Assembly (NCBI GenBank): GCA_964036195.1 | Contig: OZ038459.1 | Span: forward strand, 15,621,206 to 15,685,205 | DNA from: Sphaerolaimus hirsutus | Lineage: Eukaryota; Nematoda; Chromadorea; Monhysterida; Sphaerolaimidae | Direction of reading: 5' to 3' | DNA: 64,000 nt | Shown here: piece after piece, positions 45,940 to 56,600 of the stretch | Numbering within the stretch: position 1 is the first letter of the stretch | How the letters are laid out: every line of letters begins with the position of its first letter | Notes under the pieces: model-generated | The model's database searches: none | Seen by the model: only the letters and a program-made list of their open reading frames with translations | Told to the model about the DNA's origin: nothing | Program-made: the position numbers and the translations under genes

Positions 45940-48900
45940 CTAATTTGTGCTAATTTTTAAAGTTTGATGGGCCTGTAAGCATGCTACTGTATCTTGATCA
46001 CTAAATTCTTTGCTAGTGTCTATCAAATACCAAATGTTGACTACATGTTGTCCGGTTGTATAAGTATGTTCTAAAATCTTAAAATGCACATCATCTTTTC
46101 CATTGATCACTCGAATTGCCATGCCTGGTGGCACTGAAACCTCAATTCCAGTGGTGATCACTTGTTTTCCTTGTGGCACCAGTACCATGGGGCGCCTCGG
46201 CTTGATTTGCAATGTGTTGTTGAAGTGGTTGGTGCACACTGCAAATGTTGTCGATGCCCGTACTGCCAGCTGGTGCGGTCTGTTTGGTGTCACAACTGGA
46301 TGTGTCGTTGGCACCAGTCCCATTGTCCTCTGTCGTGGCTGTTGTTCATTTGCTGTTTCCTGTGTTTCATGGATTTCTGTTTCATACTCCATGGACCCTC
46401 CACTTGGCAGTGGTGTGGCCTTCCATTTTGATGCAGTATGGCCCAGCAATTCACTGTACAATGCACCAATTTCATCATTTTCTGGCCTTTTGTTGGCTCT
46501 GATCATTCCGATCACTTTCTTTTTGGGGTTCAATCGTAGATTGTAGCGCATTGCCCTTGGCTGGCCAGTTGGATATTTGGTCAGTACTGGCAATTCTTCA
46601 TCTTCAGATGCAGATGACTCAAGTCCACCAGTCATCATGAATGGTTTCGATTGTGATGGCACACTTGGATCTGCCTGTTTTCTTGCATTTTCATTTGTTT
46701 TCGTGGCATCCTGACTGACATCATTTGGTGGTGCCACAGCACCAGCTATTTGGTCAGGTTGCTGGGGTACTTGTTCCTCTTGCTGTACTGCTGGGTCCCC
46801 ATGTCCAAATGTTGGAAAGACATCTTCCCGTGGATGCCACATTTTGACCAGCATCATTGGAAACTTGATACTGGGTGAATCCGGTTCATTCCATTTCTGG
46901 AGATACACAGTTTTTGGTGGATCTCCTGTGAGTTTCGTGACCATGTACGGCCCAACCCACACATCTCTTGTTTTTCCAGTTTGGTCTTTGGGAATCGTAA
47001 ATGACTTCTTGAGCACCAGGCAACCCAAATGGATTTTCTGCGTATCTGCGCACTTCTTGTCATGGATTGCCTTGTTGGTGTCATTCTGTTCCTGGTTCTT
47101 GGCATTTGTATAAGCCCATATGCGGCGCATATTCACCAGCAATGTATGCATGTATGTGGGATATTGCATCATAGTCTCAAACTGTTTTGGCTTCAAATCT
47201 GCAGCCAGTGCTGTTCTTGGCAATTGTCCAAACACACACATATATGGAGACACTCCAGTGGCTGAGTGCACTGCCATTCTGTTTGCCATTAGTGCAAAAG
47301 GCAACCAGGTGGGCCAGTCATGGTGATCTAGATCACGCATGCACGCTGCCAAGAGCCCTAGCAAACTGCGGTTGGCTCTTTCCACAATGCCATTGCTTTG
47401 TGGGTGAAATGGGGCTGTTGTGATTTTCCGAATTTGGAACAGCTTTGTGATTTCTGTGAATATTTCACCTGTGAATGAGGCATGGCAATCTGATGTCATA
47501 TATGCTGGCGCACCATATTTGCAAATCCAGTTTTCTACAAGCATCTGGGCTGCTGTCTTTGCATCAGTCCTTTCAACTGCCCAGCCATCTGCCCAACGTG
47601 AGCACCTGTCAACCACCAGAAATACATAGCTGTGGCCAGAATAACTGGTTGGCAGTTCTAAATGGTCAATGTGGATCCACTCAAAAGGCTGAAGTCTTGG
47701 CTGTGTCTCGGGCATAGGCAATCGTGTCTTTGGGACAGGGCAGTTGCGTGTTTGACAGTGTGTACATGTTTTGATGTAATTGTACACATCTCGTTGCATC
47801 TCAGGCCAGTACAGGTGCTGTGCCATTAGTGACAGTACCTTACGCGCATTCAAGTGCCCGCCCACCACTGTGTCGTGATGTTCTGCCATCATTTGCATAC
47901 GCAATGTTTTTGGCACAAACACACGTATACGTTTGGCTTTTTCAGCTGGGTGAGTTGGGTTGCGCACATAAGCCAGCAAATCTGGGTAGGCAAAATGTGG
48001 CCCAAAACACGGTTTTTCGCCTTGTTCCATCTGATGGATAATTCGTTGTGTCTCTTGGTCATGTTTCTGGGCTGCTGACAGCCTGTCTCGCCAGTTGTTC
48101 AACTGAGCTGGTGTGCATTCTCCACTGTCTTGTGGTGAGCGCAGCACTGCCATGACTCTGATTGGCGCCACTTCTGGCTCTGTATTTGTAGTTTTTCTGG
48201 GTCCTTTGTATGGATCAGGAATTTCTTCATTGGGCACGTATGGTGGCAGTTTCTTCCACCATGGTCTTGGCTTTGGAATTTTGCTGTCATCCAACTCAAT
48301 CTCCATTGGTGGATTGTCAATTTTGGTCAGCAATTCGCTATCTCGTCCCGTAGGAGCTCTAGATAGAGCATCGGCCACCACATTGGTTTTCCCTGGTCTG
48401 TGTTTTACATCCAGATCATATCCTGCCAATGTCAGACAGATCCTCGTGATATACTGACTATGGCCTTTTGCGTGCATCAAATACGCTAGTGCCCTGCTGT
48501 CAGTGTACACTGTCACTTTCCTGCCCATGCAATAATGTTTGTACTTTTCCAAAATCCATGCCAATGCTTCTGCTTCTCTGATCATTGCATGAAAGTCATT
48601 GCGGTTGTCAGCAACTTGTGTTGATGCAAAGGCAATTGGTCTGATTTCTCCTGTTTCAGGTTGGCGCTGTTCAAGTACTGCACCATATCCATGTACTGGT
48701 GGACAGGCTGCATCAACTGATATAATCAGTTCCAGTTCTGGCCTGTAAAAAGCCAGCACAGGAGCTGTCACCATGGCTTTCTTGAGTGCTTCAAATGCAT
48801 TCAATCTCTCTTCTGTCCATTCAAATTCAACACTGTCCTTTGTCAGTTCTACCAATGGCTTTGCGATTATTGAATAGTTCTTTATGAATCGCCGGTAAAA

Positions 48901-51900
48901 TCCGCACATTCCGAGGAATGACTTGACACCAGTGCGATTTTGTGGCAGTGGGAAATTTTCAATGGTCTTTGTTTTGCTTTCATCTTGCTCAAGTCCATCT
49001 CCTGACAATTTGAAGCCGAGAAATATGCATTCTCCAACTCCAAATATGCACTTTTTGGCTTTGAATTTCAAGCGGTACATTCTGGCACGTTCCAGCACTG
49101 CTGTCAGATCTTGCAGGTGCTTTTCAAATGTTGGGGATGCAGTTAACAAATCATCCATGTAAGCCAGAACACTCTTGTTGATGATGGGCTCGAAAATGGT
49201 GGTGATTGCTCTTGCATAAGATGCTGGAGCTGTACTGAGTCCAAATGGCATTCTGGTGAAATGGTACAATTGACCATTGGCTACTGCAAATGCCGTCTTT
49301 TCTGCATCGTCAGGGTGCATTGGCAGCTGCCAATATGCTCCCAAGCAGTCCAGGCTACTGAAGAACTTTGGGTTCAGTTCAGCAATGCGGTCAAATATTT
49401 CTGCCTGGTCTGGTGCTGGAAATGCATCTCCTTCTGTGATGAGATTCAATTCGCGGAAGTCTTGGCATAATCTGTGTGTATTGTCCTTTTTCTTGACCAT
49501 GACAATCGCAGCACGCCATGGGCTATTTGATTTCACAATCACGCCTGATCTCAACATTGAATTCAGTTGTTCCTCAACCACCTCCCTCAAATGTGGTGGT
49601 GTTCTTCGTGGAGGCAGCTGGATTGGTCCTTTCTCACCAGTTCTGATTTGGTGATAAATATTCCCTGTGATTGTGGTCAATTCTCCATAATCTAGTGCAA
49701 AACAGTCATGGAACTGCTTCAACAGATTCTTCAATTTCTCTTTTTGTTTGTCAGTAAGCTTGTCACCAAACTCCCACACTGTCTCCAGTTTTTGCAGTCG
49801 TTCTTCCAACTGGTCACCTGTCAGGTGTTGCAGGTCAATTTCATCTGGTTTCTTGTCTGTGTGTGGCTTCTGCACATGGCTTCTGAATTCTTGATTGACA
49901 TTGTTGATTGTATCCACATGTGTGGATCTCACTATTTGTGGTGCCAATGGAATTGCTGTGCCTGCCAGCTCCATGTGACCAATACATGCACCTTTTGGTA
50001 GGCATCGATGTTGCAGTGACATGTTGTATATATCGATGCACAGCATGTCATGCCCTCCTGGCACTCTGAGGTATGGAAGTGACAATCCACGAATTTCTTC
50101 TGCTGGTTTTGGTATAAACACCAGATTTTGCTGTGGGTCACCTGACGTTAGCCCAGCAATCATGACTGAAATTCTCTTTCTGGTGTTGCTTCTGATGAAT
50201 TCCTGGTTTATCAGCTTAACTGGCCATCTGGCTGCTGGTGGTCCTTCTGTTGAAATTGAATCACCTGCTGGTCCAAGTCCAATTTGCCGTGAGCCAACCC
50301 ACACGCGGCAGGTGGCATAACAGATCGTCAGGCGCCTGAAGCGGCGCAGCAAATCACCTCCCAGCAATAGTTCGTCATTGAGGTTTTGCGCCACATAGAA
50401 TTTATGTTGCAAAGATTGTCCTCCAATGATCAGACGCACATAAATTCTTCCTGAGATGACCAGTGAGTGACCAGTGATTGATACCAGTTTGTCATTTTCT
50501 GCTAATGGTATCACTGGTCCCAATCCCAATGCATTGACAATTCTCTCATCAATCAGACTACACTGGGCGCCAGAATCTAGCAATGCTGCCAGAGTTGTGT
50601 TCGCAATGCTTGTAGCCACATACAATAAATTGTGTTTGTTGACCAGCTTCACTGATTTGGTTTGATTGATGTGTTTTTCATAAGATTGTCCATTGGCAGT
50701 TTGTTCTGATGATTCTGCCCAGGTTCTATCCACGTCATAATGGATGGTCAATTTCCCAACAGGCCTCAATATGTCATTTCCAATGATGGCTTGGTCACTC
50801 AATTCATTTGAAATGAACAGTGAATGAGTTCCATGATATCCCATTAACTGAATTTCAGCAGTTGTTATCCCTTCAATAGGAATTTCATGGCCTGTGACTG
50901 ATGTCAGATGTATCTGGGATTTTTCTGGCTCAGGCCGCAAGTCCAATGCGCTTGCTAGCCCTTTCCCAATTACACTGCATTGGGCTCCAGTGTCTAGTAT
51001 GGCATTGATTCGGTGCTTGTTGACAAGCATTGTGGTGCTTGGCATGTTCTCACTCTCTTCAGCCTCTGTGGCCGCAATCATGTTGATTGTTTCTACCGGC
51101 CTCAATTCAATGGTTTTGCCATTGATTGTGATGGTTTTTCCTCTTGTCAAAGCGGCAATAGGCCGTGGGCGGCGATTTGACCGTGTCAGGGCTTCTGAGT
51201 TTTCTGGCATTGTTTCAACAGTCACAGTTGCTGTGGTTGGCACTGGTTGATGTTGCGGGTGTCTGTTTCGGAACCTTTGGACTGCTTGGTAGCACCTTGT
51301 TAGTGTGGTTACTTGTTGCCATAACCAGTAACTGAACCTCATTGCCATGTCAAGAGCATTGTGTGTCAGTCTTGCTCTTATGGCCAATGGTAGACAGCAT
51401 TTCACAGCAATAAAGCACCAGATTGCCATTATTGGAATGACAATCAGACTGATTGCTATCTTCAGCCACTTGTGTGAGTTGGCCTCTGTAGCGCCTGTTA
51501 TCACCATGTTCTGGGCTACAATTCTGGTGTTCTCATCTGCTGTGTTCCCAGGTTGTAAACCAAGGTTTGTCAGCAACTCGTGATGTGTCTGCAGCAAATC
51601 GTTGGTATGCGCTTTCATGCCCCATTGTGGATGCTGTTTGTATGGATGCAAGCCAATTGCTTGGTTTGTTGCTGGCTCCTTTTCATTTTGATGTTGATGA
51701 ACATATGCCAGGGGGAGCCTTGGCAGGCTTTGAACTTGGTGCAGTTCTCCTGTTTTCGCAGCATATTTCACCGTGGTGTTGTGAATGTGAAATATCTGAT
51801 TGTCAACTTCTTGACATGGCACTTCAAAAGTCCATTTGATCACCATCAGGGTTGCTGGGTCTAGGAAGAATGGACCATCTTCCATTGCCGCAAACTGAAT

Positions 51901-53067
51901 GGGAATGTGCCTAGTACATTTGTCATCAGTGACATTCATTGGCAAGATGTAATATGTACCATTTGCCAGTGGCCTGCAATACCAGACATGTATCACATTG
52001 CCGGTTGTTTTGGCAGTGAGATGCTGGTGGTCCAAGATCATTTGCAGCGTTTCTGTTGGGTCAGCTTTCAGTTGGCTAACAGTGACTGCATGAATTGCCT
52101 TCATCATTTTGCAGTGATTCACCATCAGAAACTCAAAGTAGAATCTCTGAGCTTGATCAGCATGCAGCTGCCTCAAGGTGGCTTGGGCTGCAACTACATC
52201 TGATGAGGCTTTTTCTTCAGGTATTATGGTCAAGCCTGTTAGAGATGCAATTGATGTTTCATTGGTCACCACGGTTTCTACTGCGAAACCTTGGTCACTG
52301 ATGTAGAGTTGCTGACCACAATCCATTAATTCTTGTGGATTTGTGAATGTCAATGCCAATGCACCCCCTTCTGCAATCCACTGTCTTTGTAAACTGATCC
52401 CTGGGGCTGTTTTCCATGCTTCATACTGGCATTCCACAGTGGTGTTGGCTTGCCACATCAAAAGTTGATGATCTGGCAATGCACATTGGTTTTCAATGTA
52501 GCGGCACTTAGAAACATCAGTTCCTAATGTGGACCACATTTGTTTTCTGTCTGATCTCTGGTAAACTGTTGTCTGTTGCAGCGCACATTGTGTCACAATG
52601 TGGCTGATCGTTTTGCAGCATCTGAATGCTCCATGAGTTGGTAGTTCTGGTGCTGGGTACCATGTTCGGTACTGGCCATTTCCAGTTCTTTCCATATCCT
52701 TTACTTTCATCCATTGCTGGTAATCGATCATTCTTTTGCATTCTATTGCTGACACTTCCACAGGTATGTACGTCACATCTTTATATGAGGTGTATAAAAA
52801 TGTTGTGTACTTTGTGTGATTTTCTTTCCACTTTGTGCACACATATGCTTTTGTCACATGCTGGTATGTGTTTTTGCGATAAAGTTTCAATGTCAGATGA
52901 CGCGGTGCTGCAAACTCTGCCGTAGATGAGAAGTGGCAGTTGATGTCTGGTGGTATCGCATAGCTGACTGTTGGTGATTGGTCCACAGGGCACACCATTG
53001 GGTCCATGGCACGGGCCCAATGAGTGCCAATCAGGAAGGCGAGTGTTGTCAGGAAACATGATGCCAT
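45940..53067 (-). CDS. pol: Ectodomain-TM-PR-PR-RT-RNase H-integrase polyprotein
   Basis: A single 2375-codon ORF starting at ATG 53067. Residues 1-20 form a signal peptide. About 21-530 is a Cys-rich, N-glycosylation-rich ectodomain; about 534-558 is a hydrophobic membrane segment. Two retropepsin-like domains follow: ILDTGAQCSVIG near 690 and LLDSGAQCSLID near 830. The RT has the catalytic YMDD near 1299; RNase H has SVDAACPPVHGYGAV and TDSRAL. The integrase has an HHCC finger (EHHDTVVGGHLNARK, CTHC) and an intact D,D,E set (IHIDHLEL, TSDCHASF, NGIVERANRS), followed by WVGPYMV. The last 90 residues resemble a degenerate dUTPase-like fold (VPQGKQVITTGIEVSVPPG), which is inference. The ectodomain has some look of mononegavirus/chuvirus-type glycoproteins but was not identified. 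Fusion of such a region in front of protease is unusual. Confidence 0.93.
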   Translation of the reverse strand: MASCFLTTLAFLIGTHWARAMDPMVCPVDQSPTVSYAIPPDINCHFSSTAEFAAPRHLTLKLYRKNTYQHVTKAYVCTKWKENHTKYTTFLYTSYKDVTYIPVEVSAIECKRMIDYQQWMKVKDMERTGNGQYRTWYPAPELPTHGAFRCCKTISHIVTQCALQQTTVYQRSDRKQMWSTLGTDVSKCRYIENQCALPDHQLLMWQANTTVECQYEAWKTAPGISLQRQWIAEGGALALTFTNPQELMDCGQQLYISDQGFAVETVVTNETSIASLTGLTIIPEEKASSDVVAAQATLRQLHADQAQRFYFEFLMVNHCKMMKAIHAVTVSQLKADPTETLQMILDHQHLTAKTTGNVIHVWYCRPLANGTYYILPMNVTDDKCTRHIPIQFAAMEDGPFFLDPATLMVIKWTFEVPCQEVDNQIFHIHNTTVKYAAKTGELHQVQSLPRLPLAYVHQHQNEKEPATNQAIGLHPYKQHPQWGMKAHTNDLLQTHHELLTNLGLQPGNTADENTRIVAQNMVITGATEANSHKWLKIAISLIVIPIMAIWCFIAVKCCLPLAIRARLTHNALDMAMRFSYWLWQQVTTLTRCYQAVQRFRNRHPQHQPVPTTATVTVETMPENSEALTRSNRRPRPIAALTRGKTITINGKTIELRPVETINMIAATEAEESENMPSTTMLVNKHRINAILDTGAQCSVIGKGLASALDLRPEPEKSQIHLTSVTGHEIPIEGITTAEIQLMGYHGTHSLFISNELSDQAIIGNDILRPVGKLTIHYDVDRTWAESSEQTANGQSYEKHINQTKSVKLVNKHNLLYVATSIANTTLAALLDSGAQCSLIDERIVNALGLGPVIPLAENDKLVSITGHSLVISGRIYVRLIIGGQSLQHKFYVAQNLNDELLLGGDLLRRFRRLTICYATCRVWVGSRQIGLGPAGDSISTEGPPAARWPVKLINQEFIRSNTRKRISVMIAGLTSGDPQQNLVFIPKPAEEIRGLSLPYLRVPGGHDMLCIDIYNMSLQHRCLPKGACIGHMELAGTAIPLAPQIVRSTHVDTINNVNQEFRSHVQKPHTDKKPDEIDLQHLTGDQLEERLQKLETVWEFGDKLTDKQKEKLKNLLKQFHDCFALDYGELTTITGNIYHQIRTGEKGPIQLPPRRTPPHLREVVEEQLNSMLRSGVIVKSNSPWRAAIVMVKKKDNTHRLCQDFRELNLITEGDAFPAPDQAEIFDRIAELNPKFFSSLDCLGAYWQLPMHPDDAEKTAFAVANGQLYHFTRMPFGLSTAPASYARAITTIFEPIINKSVLAYMDDLLTASPTFEKHLQDLTAVLERARMYRLKFKAKKCIFGVGECIFLGFKLSGDGLEQDESKTKTIENFPLPQNRTGVKSFLGMCGFYRRFIKNYSIIAKPLVELTKDSVEFEWTEERLNAFEALKKAMVTAPVLAFYRPELELIISVDAACPPVHGYGAVLEQRQPETGEIRPIAFASTQVADNRNDFHAMIREAEALAWILEKYKHYCMGRKVTVYTDSRALAYLMHAKGHSQYITRICLTLAGYDLDVKHRPGKTNVVADALSRAPTGRDSELLTKIDNPPMEIELDDSKIPKPRPWWKKLPPYVPNEEIPDPYKGPRKTTNTEPEVAPIRVMAVLRSPQDSGECTPAQLNNWRDRLSAAQKHDQETQRIIHQMEQGEKPCFGPHFAYPDLLAYVRNPTHPAEKAKRIRVFVPKTLRMQMMAEHHDTVVGGHLNARKVLSLMAQHLYWPEMQRDVYNYIKTCTHCQTRNCPVPKTRLPMPETQPRLQPFEWIHIDHLELPTSYSGHSYVFLVVDRCSRWADGWAVERTDAKTAAQMLVENWICKYGAPAYMTSDCHASFTGEIFTEITKLFQIRKITTAPFHPQSNGIVERANRSLLGLLAACMRDLDHHDWPTWLPFALMANRMAVHSATGVSPYMCVFGQLPRTALAADLKPKQFETMMQYPTYMHTLLVNMRRIWAYTNAKNQEQNDTNKAIHDKKCADTQKIHLGCLVLKKSFTIPKDQTGKTRDVWVGPYMVTKLTGDPPKTVYLQKWNEPDSPSIKFPMMLVKMWHPREDVFPTFGHGDPAVQQEEQVPQQPDQIAGAVAPPNDVSQDATKTNENARKQADPSVPSQSKPFMMTGGLESSASEDEELPVLTKYPTGQPRAMRYNLRLNPKKKVIGMIRANKRPENDEIGALYSELLGHTASKWKATPLPSGGSMEYETEIHETQETANEQQPRQRTMGLVPTTHPVVTPNRPHQLAVRASTTFAVCTNHFNNTLQIKPRRPMVLVPQGKQVITTGIEVSVPPGMAIRVINGKDDVHFKILEHTYTTGQHVVNIWYLIDTSKEFSDQDTVACLQAHQTLKISTN

Positions 53068-53639
53068 TTCGAAGCCTGCGACGACTGATTTACGAAATGA
53101 TGATAGAAAAAGTTCAATAATAAAGTTTAAGACTCATGGCGAGTCCTGGTAAAGTTACCATTACACAATCATGATTAAGTGATACAGATTTATAATTTTA
53201 TTACATTTATTATATTAAGTCTACATAATAAGTAAATAAGTTATTGTATACCCATTTAAGCTATAAGTTCCTAAATTAAGTTGTCATATAATCTATGGGA
53301 TAAAATCTAAAATATACCTAAAATAACATTATCTACTAGCTAAATGTGCAGCTAAATATGCTAATCACAGTATACAAAGAATATTTAAGTGGTTACTAAT
53401 GAAGGAATTATAGTAAGAATAGATTTCAGTTGATTTTTGTTTGAATTGTAAAGATTTTAAAAATTTTATTTTGATTGTTTGATCAAGTGAAGTCTATTCT
53501 AAAGAATCACATTGGATCATTACTTAGAAATTTAAATCTTTGGCCGGACAAAACTGAGGAGAAATTAGAGAGGATATAAAAGTATTAAATAATATTTATG
53601 AATAATATTTCTCCCAGTTTTGTGTATGCACTATTGTGC
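53068..53639 (-). other. Spacer between helicase and pol ORFs with a strong splice acceptor
   Basis: AT-rich and non-coding. On the minus strand, CTCTAATTTCTCCTCAG ends at 53554, a good pyrimidine-AG acceptor placed between the two ORFs. This suggests the downstream ORF is expressed from a spliced mRNA. Confidence 0.45.
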
Positions 53640-56600
53640 CTACTGGCCGATTTCTTGGTTGTTTAATTCGAAAAAGTCAATTGGATTCTCTGCAGCCACA
53701 CACAATGACAGGTCATCCTTGCCCAACAATGCCTTGGCTTCAGCCACTCTGTCTTTTGTCATGATGAATGCTCCAGTTCTGGCCACTTGTTCAAACAGTT
53801 GCTTCCATCCCCTTGCAGTCTTTGTCAATGTGAACATTGGTTTGAAGTCTGTGATGATCACAATGGATCGTCTCTGCCTTGTCAGTGCCACGCACAAGCG
53901 CATCATGTTTGTCAGGTGTGTTAATTGGTTGTATTTGGTATTCATTGTCCATCCTGGGACCAGAATGATGTCTGATTCTTGAGACCCTTGTGCAATGTCA
54001 CATGTGGTCACTCTGTAGTCCAGATTTGGCATGCCCTCCTGGCTGTGGTGTTTGGCCAGCAGGCAACATCCATCTTGGAGGTCCGACTGCAGTTCTTTGT
54101 AATATGCCAGGATCCTGGTCTCAGCCACACCATTCCAGCCAGCAGCCTTGTACCATTCGCTCATGAAAGTGACGAACTGGTCCCTGGTGCGGTCACAGCG
54201 TCTGGTCACTTTGTTTCCATCAGTTGTCTGTACAACCACATCCTCCGTGTTCACATCTAGCCAGTAGATGGGTGCCAGGTACTGCTTTGTGCCATCTGGC
54301 CTTCTCTTGAACAGCAGTGGGAAACCTGGTGGCTTGGCTGCCAGGAATTCTGCTCTGGTCTGGTATTCAATGGGTGCTTCCAGGTGCCCATTGTAAATCA
54401 AATATTTCACCAGGCCTGCATGTTCTACTGAGGCCCGGTACACTTCCTTCAGTCTGAAGCGCCTTCTTCTGCCCACAATTGTGCTCACTCTCTCCAGGCC
54501 ACTTTCATTGAAAACTGATTCCATCACTCTTCTGATTGGAGTCTGCCCCAAATTTGGCTTGCCAAGTTGATATTCATCGCCAAGTAGCAAGACAATGAAG
54601 CGCCTGCTGATCCTGTCTTCACTGGTGCTCAACAAAGTCAGAAGTGCACACAGCTGCAGTTTGGTGATCTTTGTGGACTCGTCCACAACCAGCATTGAAA
54701 ATCTGCATTCTCTGAGTTTGCTCAATGCTGTGCTGGTGGTTGCACTGACAATCTGGTACTGGTTGTGCAGTGTTCTGTCCAGTGTGGCAGTCTCTTCTTC
54801 TTTTTCATCTTTGTGTTTTTTCATTTCTGCTATCCATTCTGGTGGAACTGCCTCACCTCTGTGCAGCCTGCACCCGGTGGGCATTTTGCCTTTGCGGCCC
54901 TGTTCCTGCTGTTCCATTTTGCGAGAGGTTGCCTTCAACCGGGCATGCAACCATGGGACACTGCCTGACCTGATCCATGCATCCAGGTCATCAGCTAACC
55001 GCTCCACTGCCTCATTATCTGTGGCTGTGATCAGAACCTTGGTGGCATATGGTTCTTGCCAGTGTCTGTGGAGGCCAGCTGCCAGGTGCTCCTGTATGGC
55101 CTGTATGGCCACTCTGGACTTGCCTGCACCAGCCGGGGCTCTGACTGTGATGCAGTTAACATTCACTCTCAATGCCTGCAGCACTTCGTACTGTTTTTGA
55201 TTCATGCCTTCAGGTCTTTCTGTTGGATAGTCATATTGTGTCTGGTCAATGTTGGTTGCCAGAATTTGGTTGATTTCTCTCAAGCAATTTGGCAGCAACA
55301 CTTTCATGATGGTCAACTCTGCCGCTGTCTTCCATGGGTTCATCAGTGCATACACTATATATGTGTATGTTTGCTTGTCTTGAGCATCATCTATTCTGTT
55401 GTCTGTTCTGATGCAAACTTCACTTTGGTCCATTTCGATGTGCTTTTTGAGGTAGTGAAGGGCAGTTTTGGCCAGCACTGCCACACTCAATTGCTGTTTC
55501 TTGCCATCCTGGCAGGGTGCCACAGCTGTCAGTGTCCCTGATGATTCCAGGTTTGGCTGCCTGAAATTTACTTTCACTGGTGTGCGGCTGGTCCAGGGGA
55601 TCTGGGTGTCCATTGGAATTTCAGTTCTGAATGTCAGGTATGAGAAATCCTCTGACCTCATTATGGTGAATTTGTTTGTCCATGGGGTTTCTCTGTTCCT
55701 TGGCTGATTCATCTCTTGAGTCATTTTAGCTAGATGGAATTCATCAAACAATGCACCCATTGCTTCATAAATCGACATCTGCTCTTCAAATGACTTGATG
55801 GCAGCTAGTTCATCTGCCCAATGCCAGGCCTGCCAGTACATATATTCTATCCTGGCTTCTTGGTGTTGCTGGGTTGACAACACCTTTCCATCAGCGTTGT
55901 GTTCATATCCAAAGAATGCTAGGCGCTGCAAGTCCCTGAGTCCCTCAGCTGTCCGCAGGAATGGCAGGAAAAACTGTTCTTGCAGCATCAGTGCACTGGT
56001 GGGGAATCTCACAAAGGTGTCTCTGATTGGTGGGGCAGTGTTTCTATTCCTCCAAATCTCAATTGGTGCTGTTGATGCCAAATCTGATGTCTGCCATAAC
56101 TTTTGAATGCCTTTCACGCTCGGGTATATCTGATCTTTATCTGTGATCCCTGGCATCCAAAACAATGGCTGGTTTCTTTGCAATGTGTCTTCAATCACCC
56201 TTGGAATGGTCTTGTCACAGATCCAGACCTCCTGTGTTTTCTTTCTGATCACTCTGCCCTTGCTACCTTGGTGGGCTTCACCCAACTCTCTGATTTTGCG
56301 CAGGGCATCCACAATGGGGATTACTCTTCCATCGATACTCATTTTGCCAATGATGTCTGTCAGCATCAGGATTTCACATCCATTCCACCCTGTGCCTGTG
56401 GCGTACCTGCCAATAGACAGATAATAGGTGGACACATATGTTGCCCACCTTTTCAGCCTTCTCAAAGGCACTTTGATCTGCAGCTGCACCCATTTGCCAT
56501 GTTCTATTGTCACAGTTGCCTCAGTGCCAATCAATAGTTCCCATGCAATCTTCTGCATCAGGTATCGCAGGTCCGCTGTTGCGATGTAATCAGCGTGCAC

